DNA from: Geomicrobium sp. JCM 19039
GTDB taxonomy: Bacteria; Bacillota; Bacilli; Bacillales; Marinococcaceae
DNA length: 64,000 nucleotides
NCBI RefSeq assembly: GCF_000698145.1
Contig: NZ_BAXB01000006.1
Location: 119,722 to 183,721, forward strand
Reading direction: 5' to 3'
Position 1 is the first letter of the stretch. The number at the start of each line of letters is the position of its first letter. Of this stretch, positions 26,892 to 36,248 are shown one piece after another. Position numbers and translations under genes: made by a program. The notes below the pieces were generated by a model. The model worked only from the letters and a program-made list of their open reading frames with translations, did not search any database and had not been told where the DNA came from.

Positions 26892-28139
26892 ATGGAACTA
26901 GAAACACGCCAACAATCAATGAAGGACCGCATCGTCTCTAAACTGAAAGTCATCGGTCCTGGAGCCATTATTACTGCGTCATTTATTGGGCCTGGTACGG
27001 TAACGACAGCGACACGAGCTGGGGCATCGTTTGGGTTTACATTACTTTGGACCGTTCTTTTTTCCATTGTCGCCACGATGTTTTTACAAGAAATGGCGGC
27101 AAGGTTAGGAATTGTTTCAAAGAAAGGTCTTGGGGAAGCATTACACGACCAGTTTAAGCGACCGTTCTTAAAGTATGGAACGATTGGCCTCGTCTCGATC
27201 TCGATTGGCGTCGGTTGTGCCGCTTATATGGCTGGAGACTTAACCGGTGGTGCATTGGGGGTTAGCATGCTCACCGGCGTTGATTCAAATGTTATCGCAC
27301 CGATACTTGGGGTCATCATTTTGTTAATTGGTCTTTTTGGATCATACAAAATTGTCGAAAAACTACTCATCGTATTGGTTGCTGTGATGAGTGTGACGTT
27401 TATTACGACGATGATTGTCGTTGACACCCCGCTTGGTGAATTGTTCCAAGGTGCCTTCATACCTACTGTACCGTCAGGGTCGATCATTATCGTTGTCGCA
27501 TTAATCGGAACAACCGTCGTTCCATACAACTTGTTTTTGCACGCTTCAAGTGTACAAGAACGTTGGCGAGATGCGAGAGATTTAAAAGCTGCCCGCTTGG
27601 ATATCATACTTTCCATCGGTTTAGGTGGAGTAATTACGGCAGCAATACTTATTACCGCAGGAGCTGTTATTCGTGGGGTAGAGGTGGAGAGTGTAAATGA
27701 ATTAGGGATGGCGCTAGAGCCTTTGTTAGGGCCATGGGCCGTCGTATTCATTAGTATCGGCATGCTTGCCGCAGGGTTTTCATCAGCGGTCGCTGCCCCA
27801 ATTGGCGCCGCATACACGATTAGCGGGGTAATGAAATGGGGCTCGGGTTTTGATAAGAAAGCTTTTAAAGTCGTATTTGGCATTGTAATCGGGATTGGTA
27901 TTATTACATCAGCGACCGGCTTTGAACCGCTATCGATTCTGTTGTTTGCACAAGCATTAAATGGCATTATTTTACCGGTTATTGCGATCTTCTTGCTCAT
28001 CGTTCTAAACAATAAAAAGCTGCTCGGACAGTACGTCAACTCGGTGAAGTTAAATATTATTGGCGGGCTTATTGTGCTCATTTGTACAGGGCTTGGGGTG
28101 TATAGTTTGGTGACAGCGCTTATGGATTTTATCGGCTAA
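26892..28139 (+). CDS. Nramp-superfamily metal transporter lacking canonical metal-binding residues
   Basis: About 415 residues and eleven membrane segments. The overall fold is Nramp (VIGPGAIITASFIGPG in helix 1, NLFLHASSVQERW after helix 6). However, the helix-1 site reads G33-P-G-T instead of D-P-G-N, and helix 6 has VVPYN instead of MPHN, so the Asp, Asn, Met and His normally involved in manganese/iron binding are absent. It belongs to the Nramp-related outgroups; magnesium, another cation or a different solute are possible. The ATG at 26892 is preceded by GGAGGTGG; an in-frame ATG at 26877 overlaps that site. A GGAATATTCC palindrome lies in the upstream spacer. Confidence 0.8.
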   Translation: MELETRQQSMKDRIVSKLKVIGPGAIITASFIGPGTVTTATRAGASFGFTLLWTVLFSIVATMFLQEMAARLGIVSKKGLGEALHDQFKRPFLKYGTIGLVSISIGVGCAAYMAGDLTGGALGVSMLTGVDSNVIAPILGVIILLIGLFGSYKIVEKLLIVLVAVMSVTFITTMIVVDTPLGELFQGAFIPTVPSGSIIIVVALIGTTVVPYNLFLHASSVQERWRDARDLKAARLDIILSIGLGGVITAAILITAGAVIRGVEVESVNELGMALEPLLGPWAVVFISIGMLAAGFSSAVAAPIGAAYTISGVMKWGSGFDKKAFKVVFGIVIGIGIITSATGFEPLSILLFAQALNGIILPVIAIFLLIVLNNKKLLGQYVNSVKLNIIGGLIVLICTGLGVYSLVTALMDFIG

Positions 28140-28175
28140 ATTCGGGCACCGTAACACGTAAGTGAGGTGCTTGTG

Positions 28176-28952
28176 ATGTATTTATTCTCGACTGAAGATG
28201 GAACGATGCTACACTACGATCGAATTGGGAAGGGTGAACCGGTCTATTTCTTTCATCCCCCCGCACTTGGGGCCGCGGTGTTTACAGAGCAAACACCGTT
28301 ATCGGAGTGGTATAAGCTTGTCGCATTAAATGCACGAGGGCACGCCCTGAGCGAGAGTGGAAGAGAGCCGCTCTCGCTCAAACTGTGGGCAGAAGACGCC
28401 CGAGCGATCGCCGATTATGAACAAGACGAGCGGGTCGTACTCGTTGGTTATTCTTGTGGGGGACTGCCGGCATTGGAATTCGCCTTAAGATTCCCAAATC
28501 GTGTTAGGGGCCTCGTGTTAATCGGGGGGTTCCCAGTCGTTGATACGCTTTTATTGGAGCGAGAGTTTAGGCTAGGCGTTTATGCGGCTGAACACACTTG
28601 GCAATCCCTCATGTCTACAGTGCTTTCACGTTCTCACACGAAGCATAAAGAAGCTCGAAAACGAATGAGGAGAACCGTGCAAAGCGTACCGTCTGACGTT
28701 TTGGCGAGTTGGTATCGGGCTGGCGTAGAAGCAGATTATACGAACTCACTCGGGCAATTGACAGCGCCAACGTTGCTCGTGTATGGCATTCACGATCGCT
28801 ACGTACAAGGATATCAATCGACTTTCTATGAACAGATGAAAAAGGCGAGGGTTGACACCGTTTATATTGACGGGGTTGGGCATCAAGTGCCGACAAGAAG
28901 GTCAAAAGAGCTTAACGCTGTTTTGAGGTCATTCCTCATGAATAATCCGTGA
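28176..28952 (+). CDS. Alpha/beta hydrolase
   Basis: About 258 residues with the nucleophile elbow VGYSCGGLP (S93), an acidic residue in YGIHDRYV and the catalytic His in GVGHQVPTR: a complete Ser-Asp-His triad. The oxyanion region is FHPPALG. Substrate not predictable. GTGAGGTG precedes the ATG at 28176. It ends inside the 3' end of the convergent Lrp gene (24 bases overlap) with no terminator between them. Confidence 0.8.
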   Translation: MYLFSTEDGTMLHYDRIGKGEPVYFFHPPALGAAVFTEQTPLSEWYKLVALNARGHALSESGREPLSLKLWAEDARAIADYEQDERVVLVGYSCGGLPALEFALRFPNRVRGLVLIGGFPVVDTLLLEREFRLGVYAAEHTWQSLMSTVLSRSHTKHKEARKRMRRTVQSVPSDVLASWYRAGVEADYTNSLGQLTAPTLLVYGIHDRYVQGYQSTFYEQMKKARVDTVYIDGVGHQVPTRRSKELNAVLRSFLMNNP

Positions 28953-29375
28953 ATTATCCATGTGTACTTCAGAAAAAATAAAGTGGGTGACTGTTGTTGC
29001 CCACGTAGACATGCGGTTAATCCATGCTTCTGCGTGTTTAAAGCTTGAAAAGTGGAGTTTTAGCATGTAACACGCACGCCCAGCAATGCGGTAGCAAAAT
29101 TCAACGTTCGCTTGTTTTTTAATCATTTCTTGAAACGCGTCGTAATTACGGTTCAAGAGTGTGGCTTCCACAATGCATTGAACGGGTTTACCGAGCGCTT
29201 CGAAATCCACGTTGACGGTATAATTTCTAATCACACCAAACGATTCGAGCTGTTTCATACGCTCTCGAACAGAAGGTGCAGAAAGTGACACGCATTCACT
29301 CAATTCTTTCAAGGATATCCGACTATTTATACGCAATTGTTTGATGATTTCAGCGTCGTGTTGATCGATTTTCAT
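28929..29375 (-). CDS. Lrp/AsnC-family transcriptional regulator
   Basis: 148 residues: N-terminal HTH (DAEIIKQLRINSRISLKELSECVSLSAPSVRERMKQLE, read 29272-29360) and a RAM-type C-terminal domain (NRNYDAFQEMIKK, VEFCYRIAGRACYMLKLHF). It is divergently transcribed from the AhpD-like gene with a 116-base spacer holding two direct repeats; the neighbouring genes are its likely targets, with autoregulation. The effector is unknown, probably a small amino acid or derivative. Confidence 0.85.
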   Translation of the reverse strand: MKIDQHDAEIIKQLRINSRISLKELSECVSLSAPSVRERMKQLESFGVIRNYTVNVDFEALGKPVQCIVEATLLNRNYDAFQEMIKKQANVEFCYRIAGRACYMLKLHFSSFKHAEAWINRMSTWATTVTHFIFSEVHMDNSRIIHEE

Positions 29376-29400
29376 AATGAACGTTTTCTCCTATATAATT

Positions 29401-29445
29401 TTTAAAATCGAAAGTTTTTCTACTGAATTCTTTTAAAGTCGAAAG
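29401..29445. promoter_or_regulatory. Two direct repeats between lrp and the AhpD-like gene
   Basis: TTTAAAATCGAAAG (29401-29414) is repeated as TTTAAAGTCGAAAG (29432-29445), 31 bases apart, three helical turns. The position between divergent genes and the phasing suit an Lrp-type multimeric regulator. Confidence 0.55.
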
Positions 29446-29491
29446 ATTCGTCCCGAACATTCGTTCATGATGTTATGTAGGAGGCGATCAT

Positions 29492-29905
29492 ATGACTAGA
29501 ATACCGTACGCAACGAAAGGCGACACCCCATTTCAACAAGTTCTTGGTACGTGTGAACGTGTGATGTGGAAATGGGTCGACCTAGAAGAAGAACTCATTC
29601 ATTATGGACAATTGTCTGTATCACTGAAAGAACAAGTTCGTCGCACCCTCGCCGAAGGTAATTTCTGTGAATACTGTAAAGGAAAAGGCAAGCCAGATGA
29701 GTTGCATAGTAATGAGCGACAAGTTGTGGCAACAGGCTTTGCAGTCGTTTTTCAACAATTGAATGGGGAGATCCCTGATGCTGTTTTCGCCCGGTTACAA
29801 GAGACGTTCACAAATGAAGAGGTCGTGGAACTGATTGCGTGGATCACATTTGCAAACGCCTCTCAACAATTTGGTGCAGCAGTAAAGTTAGGGAGCGGAA
29901 ATTAA
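29492..29905 (+). CDS. AhpD/carboxymuconolactone decarboxylase-like protein
   Basis: 137 residues, all-alpha, with the redox-active CxxC of AhpD-like proteins in NFCEYCKGKGKP (C59, C62) and the C-terminal AWITFANASQQFG helix. Members reduce peroxides via lipoyl partners or act as simple gamma-carboxymuconolactone decarboxylases. TAGGAGGCG stands before the ATG. It is divergent from the Lrp regulator and convergent, one base apart, with the Rieske protein gene, so all three probably form one redox-related module. Confidence 0.7.
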   Translation: MTRIPYATKGDTPFQQVLGTCERVMWKWVDLEEELIHYGQLSVSLKEQVRRTLAEGNFCEYCKGKGKPDELHSNERQVVATGFAVVFQQLNGEIPDAVFARLQETFTNEEVVELIAWITFANASQQFGAAVKLGSGN

Positions 29906-29906
29906 G

Positions 29907-31628
29907 TTACGCTTCTTCGAATATCTTCTCACCCCGGTGCAATCGCCAAGCGATGTCCGCAAAGCGCGGCAGCTCCCGCGGCGTTGGGGAATGGGCAGCC
30001 ACGTAACGGACAAGCGCGATGAGCAACGTGTCCTTTGCCCGTTTAGCAAAGTCATTGTTAAAGGAATTCCAGTTGTCGTATTCAACAGTAGCGGCCTCAT
30101 ACATTTGCAACGTATGAAATCCAGCGTCCTCACGCAACATTGCTTCGCCAATTGCGGCGAATAATGGTCCGGTATCGGCATGTTTGTCGGAATAACTAAG
30201 CGCCCACTGTGCGGCGACTTCTACCGGCTGTTGCGTATCAAAAAGAGCTAAGAAATGGTGCAACTGGTCATCGTCAAGTTCGGCTGCAACGGGGCGTTTG
30301 GCAGCAGGGATATTCAAGAAAGAATCCAGTGATAAGCTCACGACAGTATGCATCATTGCACGAATGAGGCTCGGATCATGTGACCTTTGTAGTGATGCAT
30401 GGACGGCGTGGGCGTGCGAGAACGTATGCAATACCGTATTCCAGTCGTCAAAATCATTCTGCGTACTAAAATGAACAATTCTTGTAGCTGCTGCGAGTGT
30501 AATGACGCGTGCGATATTCACAAGGGGCACACCTTGCATGATTACCTGCTTTACGGCTTGGATTGAACTGCCATCTTGAGATTCCAGTAATGCGGTAAGG
30601 AGTGCTCCGTCATCGAGTGGAGCGGACGGGTTGACACCGGCGCTTTGAATGTCCTCCAGCGCTTTTTCCACGAGCGTGTAGTAATCTACGGGTGCACGCC
30701 AGCGAGATTTCTCTTCGCTTCGTTCAGCGGTCGTGACAATCATCGGCAATGACGCCAAAATATCGGAATGATACGCTTCATCACATAGCTCAATCGCCTC
30801 AAACGCTTTGTTCGTAAAATCAAGTACATGCCCATCATTCATATAATAATGTTCGGTGACTGCGCGCATGACGAGTTGTGCCAACGCTTCTTTGGAGTAC
30901 GTGTGCATAGCCGAAAGTAGAATTCGCTCTGCTCCTTGTGCGTCTCGAACATTCGTGCATTCGGTATACCAGTCCACCCATCGTTCTCCCAGGTCTGCTT
31001 CTGTCGTGAGTGGGGTTAACTTTCGTTTCGGGGCCCGATTTGCCCCGTCACTCGCAACCATAACGAGCGCTTGGTAGAGCGCTTGGACTTGTACACGCAA
31101 GTGGAGTTTAGGGAGAACATTGACCATCGCGACGAGTGTCGTTACGCCGCGATCAAAACCGGCGTTGTTTGAAGTGGTACCAAAGCGAATGCCGGCGTGC
31201 AAAATGTCCCGAACATGTTTTGTGTCGATCGTGAGCAATCCGACAACGCCTTTGCCAATAAGTAGGCTAAGGTTTTGTTCCAATCCTTTTTGTAGTTGGT
31301 TCATATGATAGGTAGCTCTGTCTCCTGTTGCTCGAGCCACATTTACATAAATTTGCTCATCTTGAATGTCGGTCTCATATTTGATGAGATCATCTGCCCA
31401 AGGGTCGAGCGTTCCCCCGCTAGAAACATCAAACCGTGCGTGGTGCCATTGACACGTCAATATGCCATTTTTTAAGCTACCCATATGGAGCGGAAAGCCC
31501 ATATGCGGGCAGCGGTTATCAATCGCATAAACATGCCCTTCATGAAGAAGAACAACAATGCCACCTTTTATCAGTTTCACTCTTTCCTTTTTTAACTCTT
31601 CCATCGAACAAGCTTTTTGCCAGCTCAT
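29907..31628 (-). CDS. Rieske [2Fe-2S] domain fused to a large unrecognised helical domain
   Basis: 573 residues. Residues 1-105 are a Rieske domain with both ligand pairs: C40-P-H42 and C59-Q-W-H62. About 450 residues follow that are predicted mostly alpha-helical, with conserved-looking His and acidic positions (EHYYMNDGHVLDF, HTFSHAHAVHAS, DDDQLHHFLALF) that I cannot assign. These could form a metal or substrate site, with the Rieske centre as electron donor, in a single-chain oxygenase-like enzyme. The start at 31628 is set by GAGGAGGGG seven bases upstream; codons before it are not needed for the Rieske fold. Soluble, no signal peptide. Confidence 0.75.
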   Translation of the reverse strand: MSWQKACSMEELKKERVKLIKGGIVVLLHEGHVYAIDNRCPHMGFPLHMGSLKNGILTCQWHHARFDVSSGGTLDPWADDLIKYETDIQDEQIYVNVARATGDRATYHMNQLQKGLEQNLSLLIGKGVVGLLTIDTKHVRDILHAGIRFGTTSNNAGFDRGVTTLVAMVNVLPKLHLRVQVQALYQALVMVASDGANRAPKRKLTPLTTEADLGERWVDWYTECTNVRDAQGAERILLSAMHTYSKEALAQLVMRAVTEHYYMNDGHVLDFTNKAFEAIELCDEAYHSDILASLPMIVTTAERSEEKSRWRAPVDYYTLVEKALEDIQSAGVNPSAPLDDGALLTALLESQDGSSIQAVKQVIMQGVPLVNIARVITLAAATRIVHFSTQNDFDDWNTVLHTFSHAHAVHASLQRSHDPSLIRAMMHTVVSLSLDSFLNIPAAKRPVAAELDDDQLHHFLALFDTQQPVEVAAQWALSYSDKHADTGPLFAAIGEAMLREDAGFHTLQMYEAATVEYDNWNSFNNDFAKRAKDTLLIALVRYVAAHSPTPRELPRFADIAWRLHRGEKIFEEA

Positions 31629-31766
31629 CGTCCATCCCCTCCTCGGTTGTGTAATTCCATTATCCGGGGAATCGCAGTTACACTCATCGAGCATAAGGCT
31701 AGATTATCGATACCTAAAAGGATTGAGCGAGTCGTCAGACATTCGTCGTAGTTGTGTCTACACCAT

Positions 31767-32419
31767 CTACGTCTGAATATCGTTGAACCATTGATTTTTC
31801 AGTGCGAGAATTGCCGCTTGCGTACGGTCGTTGACCTGAAGTTTTGAAAAGATGTTCGTAAGGTGGGTTTTCACCGTTTTTTCGCTAATAAAAAGGGCAG
31901 TAGCAATCTCTTTATTGCTTTTTCCTAATGTCACTTGGCGAAGGGTTTCCGCTTCTCTTGCCGTGAGAAGAGCAAATGCATTGGTCCATCATCGGTCGCG
32001 ACGTGTGTCATGAGTTGGCTTGCGACTTGTGGGTGCAACGCATGTTCACGCTCGCCGCTCGCCACGTGCACAATCGTCTCGTACAAATAGTCAGGGTCAA
32101 TATCCTTCAATTGATAGCCGTCAGCCCCTGCTCGTATGGCCGGAATGACGTGTTCTTTCTCTGCTGAGCTCGTCAACATGATGATCTTCGTGTCCGGCAA
32201 GTCTTTCTTTAATTGTTCGGTCGTAACGATGCCGTTTTGTCCTGGCATGATCACATCCATGACGATCACGTCGGGCCGTACGTCCATCGCAAGTGCATAC
32301 GCCTCTTTGCCGTCATTCGCCATACCTACAACATGAAGATCTGCTTTCGTTTCAAGGAAAAACCGCAATCCTTTTAAGACGACATTATGGTCATCTACAA
32401 GTAGTACCGTCGTTGGCAA
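31767..32419 (-). CDS. NarL/LuxR-type response regulator (frame broken once)
   Basis: About 217 residues: receiver domain with D9/D10, phospho-acceptor D55 (VIVMDVIMPG) and K105, then a LuxR HTH (LLTAREAETLRQVTLGKSNKEIA...KTVKTHL) and the end NDIQT at 31767. The frame slips near 31965, where the linker MHL should be followed by the LLTARE helix; one base is missing. It forms a two-component pair with the histidine kinase 18 bases upstream. Its targets cannot be read here. Confidence 0.88.
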
Positions 32420-32437
32420 CGCAAGCTGCCTCCTTTC

Positions 32438-33562
32438 TTATGCAAATCGTAATTTTTGTCCCTGCTCTGTGCGGCTCGTAACGGTGAAGTCAGCACCGAT
32501 TTGCTCAGCTCTTTCCTGCATGCTCTTCATACCGAGACGGCTTGGGTGTGGGAATGCACCGCCGACACCAGGATCCGAAATTTCAAAAACCACACCCTCA
32601 TCAACGGTGTCAAGAACAATGGATAATTGATCCGTTTCTGCATGCTTAAATACATTGTAGATTGCTTCCTGACCGATTTTTGTGAGTGACTCGTTCACTG
32701 TTTCTGTTAAAGGCAACGTTCGACATTGTATGAACGGGCGTAGGCCGAGTCGCAAAGCATGTTTTTCCAGCGTATCAGCAAGCGGATCTTCACCATGTTC
32801 TGGCCGGAGTTGCCAAATAAGACTTTGCATCTCTTGCAGAGCTTCTTGTGAGAGGGTGCCAACGTCTTTAGCTGCATCGGTGATCGCAGGTAGATCTTTA
32901 CTTAGTGCTTCAATGCCTTTAGATGTTAACGATAAGGCAAAAAGTTTCTGTTTAACCGAGTCATGCAAGTCTCTAGCGAGCCGGGTCCGCTCTTTCGTAA
33001 TAAGCAGATCGCTTTGTTTATGATAAAGACGAATCCGTTCAACGGTAGCGCCAATTTGGAAAGCAATGGACTCCAATAAAAGCAACTCTTCTTTTTCAAA
33101 GTCTCTCATCCCTGGTGTGGCCAAATTTAACAAACCGACTTTGCTACCTCGGACCGTTAGTGGAACACTAGCATGATGTGTGAGACCGTTCGTATCTGCA
33201 TGTTTGTCGAGCGACAAAGCGTCGCTAAGTCGTGCACACCGAATTGATTGAACCGCTTGTGCAAGCCGGCCTTCACGATAGCGATTTAAACAGTAACAAT
33301 CGGAACAACCCTCTTGTTGTTTCATAATCGCTTGGTCGTTCTTGTTTAGCGCTGGCGGGAGTTGGTGGTAGGAGGCAAGTTCGTAATCATCGTGATTATA
33401 CAGTAAGAAAATCCATCCCGTTGATAAATTCATCATTTTCAGAAGTTTTTCTAAGCAACTTTGCAACGTTTCATATATGTCGGTGCTTTCATTTAACGTC
33501 TCAGATATCTCTCTTTGAACGTGTAACAAATAGTCGTAAGAATGTGTTGGGAACTTTTTCAT
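32438..33562 (-). CDS. GAF-domain sensor histidine kinase with a cysteine cluster
   Basis: 374 residues, no membrane segment. Residues 20-180 are a GAF domain with four Cys spaced C86-x2-C89-x-C91-x17-C109; the rest is a HisKA_3 kinase with H200 (ARDLHDSVKQK), an N-box (IGQEAIYNVFKHAE) and a G-box (DPGVGGAF). The Cys pattern recalls cytosolic oxygen/redox sensor kinases of the AirS/YhcY type that bind an Fe-S cluster. The start at 33562 has GAGGAG upstream; the longer open frame to 33670 overlaps the divergent gene's leader. Pairs with the response regulator downstream. Confidence 0.85.
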   Translation of the reverse strand: MKKFPTHSYDYLLHVQREISETLNESTDIYETLQSCLEKLLKMMNLSTGWIFLLYNHDDYELASYHQLPPALNKNDQAIMKQQEGCSDCYCLNRYREGRLAQAVQSIRCARLSDALSLDKHADTNGLTHHASVPLTVRGSKVGLLNLATPGMRDFEKEELLLLESIAFQIGATVERIRLYHKQSDLLITKERTRLARDLHDSVKQKLFALSLTSKGIEALSKDLPAITDAAKDVGTLSQEALQEMQSLIWQLRPEHGEDPLADTLEKHALRLGLRPFIQCRTLPLTETVNESLTKIGQEAIYNVFKHAETDQLSIVLDTVDEGVVFEISDPGVGGAFPHPSRLGMKSMQERAEQIGADFTVTSRTEQGQKLRFA

Positions 33563-33672
33563 ACGATCAACTCCTCTATTCATTTTAATGCAGGTCGTAA
33601 GAATTGAAAAGATGAAAGCATGGGAAACCGCTGGGATTGCATGTACAATGAAGGAAAAGGGGAGAAGCACTT

Positions 33673-34458
33673 ATGATTTCAATTAAGGGTGTGAGCTTTG
33701 TCCGTGAGAGAATGATTCTTGACCAGATTAATTGGGACGTGCATCAAGGAGAGCACTGGGCGATTTTAGGGATGAACGGGGCTGGGAAAACAGCATTGTT
33801 AAACATCATATGTGGCTACCAGTTCCCGACAAAAGGCAAGGTGCACGTGCTTGGTCAGACATTCGGGGAATCTCCTTGGCAAGACGTTCGAAAACGAATC
33901 GGCTGGGTAAGTTTTTCGTTTTCAGAAAAAATGCAACACCAACAACAAAATTTCGGCATTGAAGTCGTGTTGAGTGGCATGCACGCGTCCATTGGCTTGC
34001 ATATCGATCCAAGTGAGAAAGAGATGCAAAAAGCCGAGCAGTTATTACAGATGCTCGGCGTTGAACATGTTGAACGCCAACCGTACGAACAGATGTCACA
34101 AGGGGAGAAACAGCGGGTGTTGATTGCCCGGGCGCTCATGGCGGAACCCGACATTCTCATCTTGGATGAACCGTGCAATGGTCTTGATTTTCTCGCTAAA
34201 ACGCAGTTGTTAACGCTCATTGAAAAGATTGCTGATCAAGAGAAGACGACGATTTTGTATGTGACACATCAAATAGATGAAATCTTACCCCAATTCACAC
34301 ATACATTACTACTAAAAGAAGGAAAAGTGTTCTCGAAAGGAAAAACAGAGGAACAAATGACTTCGGAAACATTGTCAGCATTTTGCGAGACTTCGGTTGT
34401 CGTTCGAGAGAATGAAGGCGTGTATTCCTTAGACATTCCAAAAGAGGTTATTAGATAA
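33673..34458 (+). CDS. ABC transporter ATP-binding protein, YlmA-like
   Basis: 261 residues with Walker A GMNGAGKTALL, signature MSQGEKQR, Walker B ILILDEPCNGLD and H-loop YVTHQ. The fold is that of soluble single-domain ATPases related to ModF/YlmA, often found without a permease. Transported substrate or cellular role unknown. GGGGAGAAG precedes the ATG. Divergent from the two-component genes with a 110-base shared upstream region. Confidence 0.82.
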   Translation: MISIKGVSFVRERMILDQINWDVHQGEHWAILGMNGAGKTALLNIICGYQFPTKGKVHVLGQTFGESPWQDVRKRIGWVSFSFSEKMQHQQQNFGIEVVLSGMHASIGLHIDPSEKEMQKAEQLLQMLGVEHVERQPYEQMSQGEKQRVLIARALMAEPDILILDEPCNGLDFLAKTQLLTLIEKIADQEKTTILYVTHQIDEILPQFTHTLLLKEGKVFSKGKTEEQMTSETLSAFCETSVVVRENEGVYSLDIPKEVIR

Positions 34459-34525
34459 ATCTATTTGGAACCAATAAGAATTAAAAAAGAGTTACAAAAG
34501 AGTTCAATTAGAAAGGGTTGAGACA

Positions 34526-35460
34526 ATGGCTGGATGGACAACAGCGGATATGCCTGATTTGACAGGGAAAACAGCGGTTATTACAGGGGCTAGTGATGGG
34601 CTTGGTTTGGAAACAGCCCGGGCACTTGCGCTTAAGGGAGCGGACGTCATTTTAGCTGTACGCAGCATGAAAAAAGGCGGCGAAGCCTCGAACAAATTAA
34701 GACAGACGTACCGAAAGCGGATGTGAAACTAAAAGAATTGGATCTTTCTGATTTGCAAAGTGTGAACGTCTTCGCTAAATCGATGTGTGATGCTTATGGA
34801 TCATTGGATTTGTTAATTAACAATGCTGGAGTGATGATGCCCCCTTACAAAAAGACGACCGACGGTTTTGAACTTCAATTCGGGGTGAACCATCTCGGTC
34901 ACTTTGCGTTAACAGGGCAGCTAATGCCTATTATTCAGGCTGCCGGAAATCCACGAATCGTGACGCTCAGCAGCTTGGCCGCTCACAAAGCTTCCATTGA
35001 TTTTGATAACTTAGACGGTGTAACAGGATACCGAGCGTACACGTTTTATGCACAAAGTAAATTGGCGAATCTTTTATTTGCGGTAAAACTACAAAATAAA
35101 CTAAAAAACGAGGGGGCTCACGTGAAAAGCTTCGTCTGTCACCCGGGGTTATCTCAGTCCAATCTTCTATCAAGAGGAGGTGGCGCGCGTGGTAAAGGTT
35201 TCTTACCATTTTTACAAAATCATTTAGCGCAATCAGTGCAGATGGGCGCGCTCCCGACATTATATGCCGCAACAGAGCCGACTTTACAAGGGGGAGAATA
35301 CGTAGGGCCTGATCATAAAAATCGACGTAAAGGGTACCCGAAGGTCGACCCATCTGTGAAGGACATTTACGATGAAGCCACGGCAGAACGGTTGTGGGTG
35401 TGCTCAGAAGAGCTGACCGGTGTGACGTTTTTCGAGGAGAGAACTAGTGCGAGTGTGTAG
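34526..35460 (+). CDS. Short-chain dehydrogenase/reductase (frame broken once)
   Basis: About 311 residues after repair: TGASDGLG cofactor motif, NNAGVMM, catalytic YAQSK and a proline-containing HPGLSQSN after it. The long C-terminal part resembles the retinol dehydrogenase/oxidoreductase group (classic SDR, NADPH). The frame breaks near 34695: EASNK continues [16 protein letters not shown] one frame over; an A of AAAA is missing. AAAGGG lies before the ATG. Its last 17 bases overlap the convergent MerR gene. Confidence 0.82.
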
Positions 35461-36244
35461 CTTTTAAAGGAAACTGTACTTCCGTTAACCAGTGCCGTTC
35501 GTATTCTTGGTTCCAAATGCCGTCAATCACCGCTTCCCTCGGTGGTCCGGCGAGCTCGTAACGATTGTGTTCAAGCCAGTCATATAAAGCCGCATGTGTT
35601 TCGCCAATCGTCGAATAAGGCCCACGGTGCAAAAGGCAAGCAGCGGCGTCCACTTCCGGCACCTGTTTAAAAACGAGGCCGTTCGCATCGGGCTTCTTTT
35701 CCGTTACCGCTTCACAAATCTCAACATCAATGTTTTCTACCCGATGTTCAAGGTCGTGATACATCTGGAAACAATACAGTAACGGGTCCAAGCGACAGCC
35801 AGCGGCACGCATACGCTCCCCCATTTCAGGGACGACTTGAAACAAAGCGTTATAGTTGGCAATCCGGAGTCTCATCGAAGCAACGGTTACACCGGGTAAG
35901 CTTTTAATGAAAATGTCAGGGGTTTGCGCTTTCGAAAGATAATATTCTGTTTGTGCAAGCTGTGCTTTAAGAGCTTCCATCTCACCGAGCAATTGCCCGC
36001 GTTTCTCTTCGATTAACTCTGCCGCAGATTGATGTGCCAATGCCTCTTCAATCTCAGCAATCGTAAAACCAATTTGTCGGAGTGCCATAATGTGATGAAG
36101 ATCCCCAATTTGCGTCGATTTGTAGTAGCGATATCCGCTTGCGGCGTCGACATGAGCCGGCTTTAAGATGCCGACTTTGTCGTAATAACGCAGCGCCTTT
36201 ACGGTTACGCGGTTCATTATGGAAAATAATCCGATGCTGTACAT
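35444..36244 (-). CDS. MerR-family regulator with GyrI-like drug-binding domain
   Basis: 266 residues: N-terminal MerR helix-turn-helix (MNRVTVKALRYYDKVGIL, SGYRYY), a coiled-coil dimer helix and a C-terminal GyrI-like effector domain (EAVTEKKP... GPYSTIGETHAALYDWL). This is the BmrR/BltR layout, in which a hydrophobic drug or lipid activates an exporter. It is the third gene of an ATPase-permease-regulator unit, starting 4 bases after the permease, and should regulate that unit through the operator at 37722. Confidence 0.85.
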   Translation of the reverse strand: MYSIGLFSIMNRVTVKALRYYDKVGILKPAHVDAASGYRYYKSTQIGDLHHIMALRQIGFTIAEIEEALAHQSAAELIEEKRGQLLGEMEALKAQLAQTEYYLSKAQTPDIFIKSLPGVTVASMRLRIANYNALFQVVPEMGERMRAAGCRLDPLLYCFQMYHDLEHRVENIDVEICEAVTEKKPDANGLVFKQVPEVDAAACLLHRGPYSTIGETHAALYDWLEHNRYELAGPPREAVIDGIWNQEYERHWLTEVQFPLKATHSH

Positions 36245-36248
36245 GAAC

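Noticed and set aside
27224..28081. A 285-codon frame antisense to the Nramp-like gene
   Set aside because: Shadow of a GC-skewed membrane gene; no start signal and a clear gene on the other strand.
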